Assembly: GCF_001921205.1 (NCBI RefSeq)
Contig: NZ_MSIE01000053.1
Span: 18,393 to 82,392, forward strand
From: Actinophytocola xanthii
GTDB taxonomy: Bacteria > Actinomycetota > Actinomycetes > Mycobacteriales > Pseudonocardiaceae
Length of the DNA: 64,000 nt
Direction of reading: 5' to 3'
A program made the translations under genes and the position numbers. This document shows, in pieces, positions 63,761 to 64,000 of this stretch. Every line of letters starts with the position of its first letter. Within the stretch, counting starts at the first letter, position 1. Below the pieces are notes generated by a model. That model had not been told where the DNA came from. It saw only the letters and a list, made by a program, of their open reading frames with translations, and searched no databases.

Positions 63761-64000
63761 CGGACCGGGTCCATAGTGGACATGATGGCCTGTTGCGCGG
63801 TGAGCGGGAGCGTGTGCAGGTTGCGCATCACCCGGGCCTTGCGGCGGCGCACCGCCTGGCGTTCGGGCAGGCCGGGGGTGGGCTCGAGCTGGGGCACGAT
63901 GCCGCGCAGGTCCTCACTGCCGCTGTCGAAACCGGCAGCCTGCTCGGCGTCCATCGTGGCCTGGTCCTTCTCCTCGCTCATCCCGATCGGGCCGATCCGG
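63757..64000 (-). CDS. MlaF-like ABC transporter ATP-binding protein of the Mce system (C-terminal fragment)
   Basis: Only the last ~81 residues are in the window; the frame is open to the right edge. The segment GPIGMSEEKDQATMDAEQAA, followed by LEPTPGLPERQAVRRRKARV and LHTLPLTAQQAIMSTM, matches the C-terminal extension of actinobacterial Mce ATPases. The internal methionine at 63981 is not taken as a start, since the reading frame continues upstream with coding character. It overlaps the YrbEA start by 4 bp. Confidence 0.85.
   Translation of the reverse strand, partial: RIGPIGMSEEKDQATMDAEQAAGFDSGSEDLRGIVPQLEPTPGLPERQAVRRRKARVMRNLHTLPLTAQQAIMSTMDPVR

Overview
The window is about 64 kb of very GC-rich DNA with the coding style of a mycelial actinomycete. 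Genes are dense, GTG starts are common, 4-bp start/stop overlaps are frequent, and long antisense open frames lie over almost every gene. The gene set points to Pseudonocardiaceae or a close relative: an SsgA-like sporulation protein, a conservon (histidine kinase, roadblock, DUF742, GTPase), a DUF5753/DUF397 regulator pair, mycobacterial-type LexA boxes on an ImuA'/ImuB/DnaE2 cassette, and a full actinobacterial Mce lipid-import operon. The family assignment is inferred from gene content, not from a phylogenetic marker. I see no rRNA, tRNA, insertion sequence, phage or CRISPR array.

Left part (1-16.6 kb): the C-terminally cut trpS, a small membrane protein, an HD phosphohydrolase, a large secreted subtilisin-like protease with a small secreted protein, an SH3-domain membrane protein, icd with a strong terminator, a secreted beta-lactamase-fold serine hydrolase, a GNAT acetyltransferase and a HhH-GPD repair protein. 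The four-gene conservon follows behind a recognisable promoter, then a VOC protein that abuts argS tail to tail.

Middle (16.6-32.1 kb): a LysR/MFS divergent pair with a palindromic operator candidate; a GntR-controlled catabolic cluster (MFS, AtuA-like DUF1446, DUF4387, RraA-like) of unknown substrate; a DUF574 methyltransferase; a spermidine-synthase-like methyltransferase divergent from DUF1918; an LpqC-type esterase lipoprotein; ssgB; mdh; a DUF5753/DUF397 pair in which both genes carry frameshifts; and a DMT transporter-folD-DUF3017 operon.

Right of centre (32.2-51.2 kb): a 960-residue protein joining a YezG-like immunity-type N-terminal domain to a C-terminal TNT (NAD+ glycohydrolase toxin) domain through a long repetitive linker; two pentapeptide-repeat genes, one broken; SRPBCC and universal-stress proteins; a streptogrisin-type protease; the SOS mutasome with two perfect LexA boxes; an ECF sigma factor with a SnoaL-like tail; a second serine hydrolase; two tandem Imm5-like immunity proteins without a toxin beside them; and a PucR-type regulator.

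Right end (51.2-64 kb): three secreted proteins of unknown function, then a compact Mce operon transcribed leftwards (ATPase tail, YrbEA, YrbEB, MceA-F, two Mce-associated proteins). It probably imports a lipid or sterol across the envelope. The secreted proteins lie just downstream on the same strand and may belong to the same envelope programme. The most unusual elements are the immunity-like/TNT fusion, the orphan immunity pair, the AtuA/DUF4387/RraA cluster, and the run of apparent single-base frameshifts around 29.7-30.1 kb and 38.9-39.5 kb.
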